Source: Clostridiaceae bacterium
Lineage (GTDB): Bacteria > Bacillota > Clostridia > Acetivibrionales > DTU013
Length of the DNA stretch: 8,462 nucleotides
NCBI GenBank assembly: GCA_012799845.1
Contig: JAAZKL010000331.1
Span: 1-8,462 of the forward strand
Direction: 5' to 3'
Both the position numbers and the translations under genes were made by a program. A model generated the notes under the pieces. It was given only the letters and a program-made list of their open reading frames with translations, made no database searches and was not told where the DNA came from. This document shows, in pieces, positions 5,835-8,462 of the stretch. Numbering within the stretch: the first letter of the stretch is position 1; the number at the start of each line of letters is the position of its first letter.

Positions 5835-6626
5835 TCACAGCGCCTGCCCCAGCGCGTACAGTGAATCAAAAATAAAGTCCGGCTTTATTTGCGAGCATTC
5901 TACATCGGCGGGGGACGTTTCTCCGGTAAGTACGAGTATGCTGGTGATCCCGTTGTTCACGCCTATAGCTATATCAGTATAAAGCCTGTCCCCGACAAAT
6001 GCAATCTCATCATCGTTCCTGCCTGTTAATAGCTTTATCATGTCAACAGTCTCTCTAAACGGTTTCCCGAGATATCTCGGTTCCACGCCGGTGGAAGCAG
6101 TCACCAGGGCGCACATCGAGCCACAGTCAGGAATAAAGCCGTCTTCCGTCGGGCAGTTCAGGTCAGGGTGCGTTGCGATGAAAATCGCGCCTTTCCTTAT
6201 AAAATAACATGCCCGCTCGATCTTCTCATATGTAAGCGAAGTATCGAACCCCAGTACTACGATATCAGGGCTGTCATCGGTCAGTTTCACGCCGCCGTGT
6301 GCGAAACTCTCCTTCAGCAGGTCCGTCCCCACAAGATAAACGCCGGCATCCCTGTAGTGTTCCATAATAAACCTGATGGTAACGTCGCCGGACGTGACGA
6401 TGGATCCCTCATCCACAAGGCATCCCATCGATTCAAGCTTCTTCGTGTAGAAGGGAGCCGTCCTCGAAGAGTTGTTTGTGAAAAACAGAAAGTCGACGCC
6501 ATTTGCCTTAAGCTTATCGAGGAAGTCCAACGAACCTTCCAGCAATCTGTTGCCCAGGTAGAACGTCCCATCCATATCCAGTACAAAAAGTTTCTTGCGT
6601 TTTAGAACATCCTGTTTATCAGCCAT
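5835..6626 (-). CDS. araL: HAD superfamily subfamily IIA (NagD-like) sugar phosphatase, AraL-like
   Basis: This is a cytoplasmic Mg-dependent phosphatase of the haloacid dehalogenase superfamily, 263 residues, a normal length for the IIA group. Catalytic motifs: I, DMDGT at 17-21 with nucleophile Asp17 and acid/base Asp19; II, FFTNNSS at 48-54; III, the Lys of GKPF at 188; IV, GDRLYTD at 212-218 with metal-binding Asp213 and Asp218. The C2-type cap lies between motifs II and III (about 65-185) and includes VVLGFDTSLTYEKI and ATHPDLNCPTEDGFIPDCG. The gene follows araM on the same strand. In B. subtilis the homologous pair araL-araM is adjacent in the arabinose operon, where AraL acts on several sugar phosphates, hence the symbol. 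NagD-like or phosphoglycolate phosphatase activity cannot be excluded. The ribosome binding site AGGAGG lies three bases before ATG, and a small hairpin covers the start codon (6614-6630). Confidence 0.92.
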   Translation of the reverse strand: MADKQDVLKRKKLFVLDMDGTFYLGNRLLEGSLDFLDKLKANGVDFLFFTNNSSRTAPFYTKKLESMGCLVDEGSIVTSGDVTIRFIMEHYRDAGVYLVGTDLLKESFAHGGVKLTDDSPDIVVLGFDTSLTYEKIERACYFIRKGAIFIATHPDLNCPTEDGFIPDCGSMCALVTASTGVEPRYLGKPFRETVDMIKLLTGRNDDEIAFVGDRLYTDIAIGVNNGITSILVLTGETSPADVECSQIKPDFIFDSLYALGQAL

Positions 6627-6630
6627 AAAC
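6614..6630 (-). promoter_or_regulatory. Hairpin covering the araL start codon
   Basis: On the - strand GTTTAT-GGCTG-ATAAAC is a perfect 6-bp stem with a 5-base loop. The left arm takes in the last G of the AGGAGG site and the AT of the ATG. Alone it is weak (one GC pair). In B. subtilis, araL translation is known to be limited by an mRNA structure that hides its ribosome binding site, so a similar function is possible here. Confidence 0.35.
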
Positions 6631-6657
6631 CTCCTGAGTCACAAAACCTCACGGTAT

Positions 6658-7083
6658 CTGTTTCAGCCAGCTATATGTCCTGCCGGCAGCTATATAATCA
6701 CCCGGTTGCTGTTTCAGCCAGCTATATGTCCTGCCGACAGCTGTTTTTGTAAGCAAAATGATCCCTCTGTTGCCGTTTCCGCGAGTTATATGTCCTTCCG
6801 GTTATTGTTGTTTCTGCCAACTTTATTGTACCCCGGCTGCTTTTTATGCGAGCTATATGATTTTCAGACTGCTATCCCTACCAGTCACATATCCAATCAG
6901 TTGCTGCGTCCGTCAGTAATATGGCTGGCTGGTTACCGCGTCCGTCAGCAGTATGATTTCCCGGCTTCTTTCTCCGTCAATCGCAAATTTCCTGTCTGCT
7001 TTTCCCGTCAACTGAAGATTTCCCGGTTGCTTATCCGTCAGCCGTAAGATTACCCGGTTTTACAACTGTCAGTTATATAACTC
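6658..7083. repeat. Degenerate 31-bp tandem repeat array (at least 12 units) in the araM-araL spacer
   Basis: The spacer 6627-7068 has no gene. Units start at 6767, 6798, 6833, 6865, 6898, 6929, 6960, 6991, 7022 and 7053. Their lengths are 31, 35, 32, 33 and then 31 six times. Conserved words are CCCGGTTGCT at the unit start and CCGTCAG in its middle (GCGTCCGTCAG is exact in two neighbours). The left end has two longer copies, 6658-6691 and 6709-6742, identical at 33 of 34 bases and containing CAGCCAGCTATATGTCCTG. The last unit (7053-7083) spans the araM stop codon and its final four codons. On the transcribed strand the unit reads roughly GGACATATAGCTG then GCTGAAACAGCAACCGG. No terminator for araM is seen. 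Confidence 0.85.
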
Positions 7084-8241
7084 CCTGGTGATAATATCAG
7101 TAAACTCTTCCAGCTTGCCTTTTTGCGCACAATACCGTAAAACAGTGTATTTATCCTTCATATTCATCGCATTCATCATGCTTTCGACAAACAATTCCCG
7201 ACTTATTCCCAGATCCCTCGGGTTGGTGAACGCGCCAACCTTCTCAAGCAAACTTTTGACAAAATCAGCTTTGGGATAATCAATGCCCTCCGGCAGAATC
7301 CCTGAAGCAAGCTCATACAGCATTGCCGTTACAACAGTGCCTACGCCGACCGAGTTGCCATGAAGCGGATGCTCCTCCCCCTTCTCCACAGCCTTGATCT
7401 CCCAGTAATGAGCCAGTTGATGCTCCGTCCCGGAAGCCGGTCTTGACACGCCTGCAAGTCCGATGGACAGCCCTGTTAAAATCAATGCATCAATTAAGCA
7501 GCGTATCGACCGCTCATCCCTGGCAGCCAGCCCTTCGGCGCTTTCCATACACTTGCCGACACCCTTCTGAACTAGCTTTGCTATTGTGCCGCAGTAATAC
7601 TCATTATTAATGATCCTCGTCAGATTCCAGTCTGCAAGCGCTGTCAGCTTTCCGATAACATCGCCGAACCCGGCCCGGATCATTATCATCGGCGCATTTC
7701 GCATAACAGAGGTGTCTGCGAAAATCGCGCAGGGATAGTGGCTGTAAATCGTCGTCTTTGTATTGCCAACGATCAGCGACGATCCAACCGAAGTATACCC
7801 GTCCATCGAAGGAGCTGTCGCCACGATCGCAAACCGTTTGCCGGTCCTGTAACTTACGATCCGGGCAATATCGCTCAGAACACCCGAACCTGCAACAAGG
7901 ATAAACGTCGTATCCGGCTCGACCTCAAGCAACGCCCTTCCGATTGACCTTTCATCCGGCAGCAGCATACGATCCCCTGTGTCAAACATGAACGATTTCA
8001 GCTGAAATCCGTAATCCAGCAGCCGCTTCACGACGATTTCGCCAAAAGCGCCATATGTATTTTTGTCCATCAAAACGAGAAGCTTCTCGCCACGAAACGC
8101 ACTAAGCCCTTCCACAATCTCATCCAGGTTATCGCTGCCAATAACCAGTTTGCCTATATCAACGGAATGCTTCCTTCCGCATTCGCAATCAAACGACATT
8201 CCCGGCATATCTTCGATATTTGCCTGCAAAATATCTCCCAC
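7069..8241 (-). CDS. araM: sn-glycerol-1-phosphate dehydrogenase (AraM/EgsA family)
   Basis: AraM reduces dihydroxyacetone phosphate to sn-glycerol-1-phosphate with NAD(P)H. In Firmicutes the product feeds prenylglyceryl phosphate synthesis by PcrB. B. subtilis AraM is a Ni-dependent homodimer. The 390 residues match the family. The nucleotide-binding half includes VAGSGVLSDIARIVSYRTGK (117-136) and APSMDGYTSVGSS (143-155). Metal ligands expected from the iron-dependent alcohol dehydrogenase fold are Asp194 in AGFGDVIGK, His274 in SGTEHQLAHYWE and His294 in HPLHGNSVGVG, and all are present. The start is GTG 8241, with AAGGAAGTGA ending a few bases upstream; no nearby ATG has a better site. 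It is the first gene of the - strand series, followed by araL after a 442-base repeat-filled spacer. The last codons and stop lie in the tandem array. No other arabinose genes are in the window. Confidence 0.95.
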   Translation of the reverse strand: MGDILQANIEDMPGMSFDCECGRKHSVDIGKLVIGSDNLDEIVEGLSAFRGEKLLVLMDKNTYGAFGEIVVKRLLDYGFQLKSFMFDTGDRMLLPDERSIGRALLEVEPDTTFILVAGSGVLSDIARIVSYRTGKRFAIVATAPSMDGYTSVGSSLIVGNTKTTIYSHYPCAIFADTSVMRNAPMIMIRAGFGDVIGKLTALADWNLTRIINNEYYCGTIAKLVQKGVGKCMESAEGLAARDERSIRCLIDALILTGLSIGLAGVSRPASGTEHQLAHYWEIKAVEKGEEHPLHGNSVGVGTVVTAMLYELASGILPEGIDYPKADFVKSLLEKVGAFTNPRDLGISRELFVESMMNAMNMKDKYTVLRYCAQKGKLEEFTDIITRELYN

Positions 8242-8289
8242 TCAATCACTTCCTTATTGTACTTCCAGAAAATTTAATTCTCCTTCCAT

Positions 8290-8319
8290 ACTCTAACACA
8301 CATGAATGCAATAAATCAA
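8290..8319 (-). promoter_or_regulatory. Weak candidate promoter for araM
   Basis: On the - strand TTGATT (8319-8314) is followed after 18 bases by TAGAGT (8295-8290), each matching the vegetative consensus at 4 of 6 positions. It lies about 50 bases before GTG 8241. Nothing better is visible in 8242-8340. Confidence 0.2.
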
Positions 8320-8322
8320 TGT

Positions 8323-8340
8323 GAGGGGGACAGTTGATAG
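8323..8340 (+). repeat. Single GGGGACAGT-type repeat copy upstream of araM
   Basis: GAGGGGGACAGTTGATAG carries the GGGGACAGTT core seen at 238, 1697-1949 and elsewhere. It lies just upstream of the candidate araM promoter. Confidence 0.4.
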
Positions 8341-8354
8341 CGTCAGTTTACTGT

Positions 8355-8399
8355 AGGGAAAAGAAAAAAAGAATCATCCTGATGTTTTGAGAGTCAGGA
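8355..8399 (-). terminator. Weak terminator-like hairpin with T run at the right edge
   Basis: On the - strand TCCTGA (8399-8394) and TCAGGA (8382-8377) form a 6-bp stem with an 11-base loop, followed by TGATTCTTTTTTTC. It could end a - strand gene entering from beyond the window. A - strand frame from the edge ends at TGA 8376-8374 after 28 residues, but I cannot identify it. The rest of 8400-8462 shows nothing else. Confidence 0.3.
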
Positions 8400-8462
8400 A
8401 CGCCCTTGACAACAAGCATCTCCCATATGTTTTCGCAGCCTGGGCGGCACCCTCTAAAAATA

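Noticed and set aside
5450..5875. 141-codon + strand open frame encoding 12-residue repeats of the SLYPTPQAS type
   Set aside because: It is a by-product of a 36-bp repeat without stops in one frame. There is no ribosome binding site, a 35-base unit shifts the register near 5742, unit differences are mostly non-synonymous, and it overlaps the 3' end of araL on the other strand.
6595..7047. 150-codon + strand open frame across the araM-araL spacer
   Set aside because: It lies entirely in the degenerate 31-bp array, the unit lengths 35, 32 and 33 break any coding register, and no ribosome binding site precedes it.
5455..7083. CRISPR array
   Set aside because: The units are contiguous, diverge along their whole length, and have no alternation of identical repeats with unrelated spacers. 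No cas gene is present.
8406..8434. Vegetative promoter from TTGACA at 8406-8411
   Set aside because: Seventeen bases later the sequence is GTTTTC, with no acceptable -10 element at 16-18 spacing.
8374..8462. C-terminal fragment of a - strand gene, or a + strand frame reading NHPDVLRVRNALDNK
   Set aside because: Both are open to the window edge, but they are short, have no recognisable motif and cannot be told apart from chance. A weak terminator-like hairpin is listed instead.

Overview
The window reads like the chromosome of a spore-forming member of the Firmicutes, probably class Clostridia. The grounds are a SleB-type spore cortex-lytic enzyme, strong AGGAGG-like ribosome binding sites, moderate G+C, and an AraM-type glycerol-1-phosphate dehydrogenase beside an AraL-type HAD phosphatase. 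No rRNA, tRNA, CRISPR array, intact transposase or phage gene is visible.

Left part, + strand (1-1686): the end of an unknown gene, then two small unrecognised genes (115-588 and 594-923) and sleB. They are closely spaced and probably form one spore-related transcription unit. The usual partner ypeB does not follow sleB.

Convergent junction (1687-1921): no gene, but a cluster of decayed GGGGACA-type repeats, three in one orientation followed by three in the other. The last copy runs into the neighbouring gene and supplies its C-terminus and stop codon. Two more copies lie in frame inside the first small gene, and one lies near the right edge (8323). They look like remnants of a small mobile element that has invaded both coding and non-coding DNA.

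Right part, - strand (1922-8241): read in transcription order, araM (8241-7069), an araL-like HAD-IIA phosphatase (6626-5835), tex (5272-3119) and a six-helix membrane protein (2761-1922). Each of the first three is followed by an unusually long spacer. All three spacers carry degenerate tandem repeats: about 31 bp after araM, about 36 bp after araL, about 31 bp after tex. Each spacer has its own unit. The units are pyrimidine-rich on the + strand, so the mRNA would be purine-rich. The araM array overlaps the araM stop codon, and the araL translation start looks like a diverged unit of the same array. I found no report in memory of such arrays, and they are the main candidate here for something undescribed.

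Functionally, AraM reduces dihydroxyacetone phosphate to sn-glycerol-1-phosphate and AraL removes phosphate from sugar phosphates. The pair is adjacent in the Bacillus subtilis arabinose operon. Tex is a conserved RNA-binding transcription factor. The membrane protein has no recognisable function.
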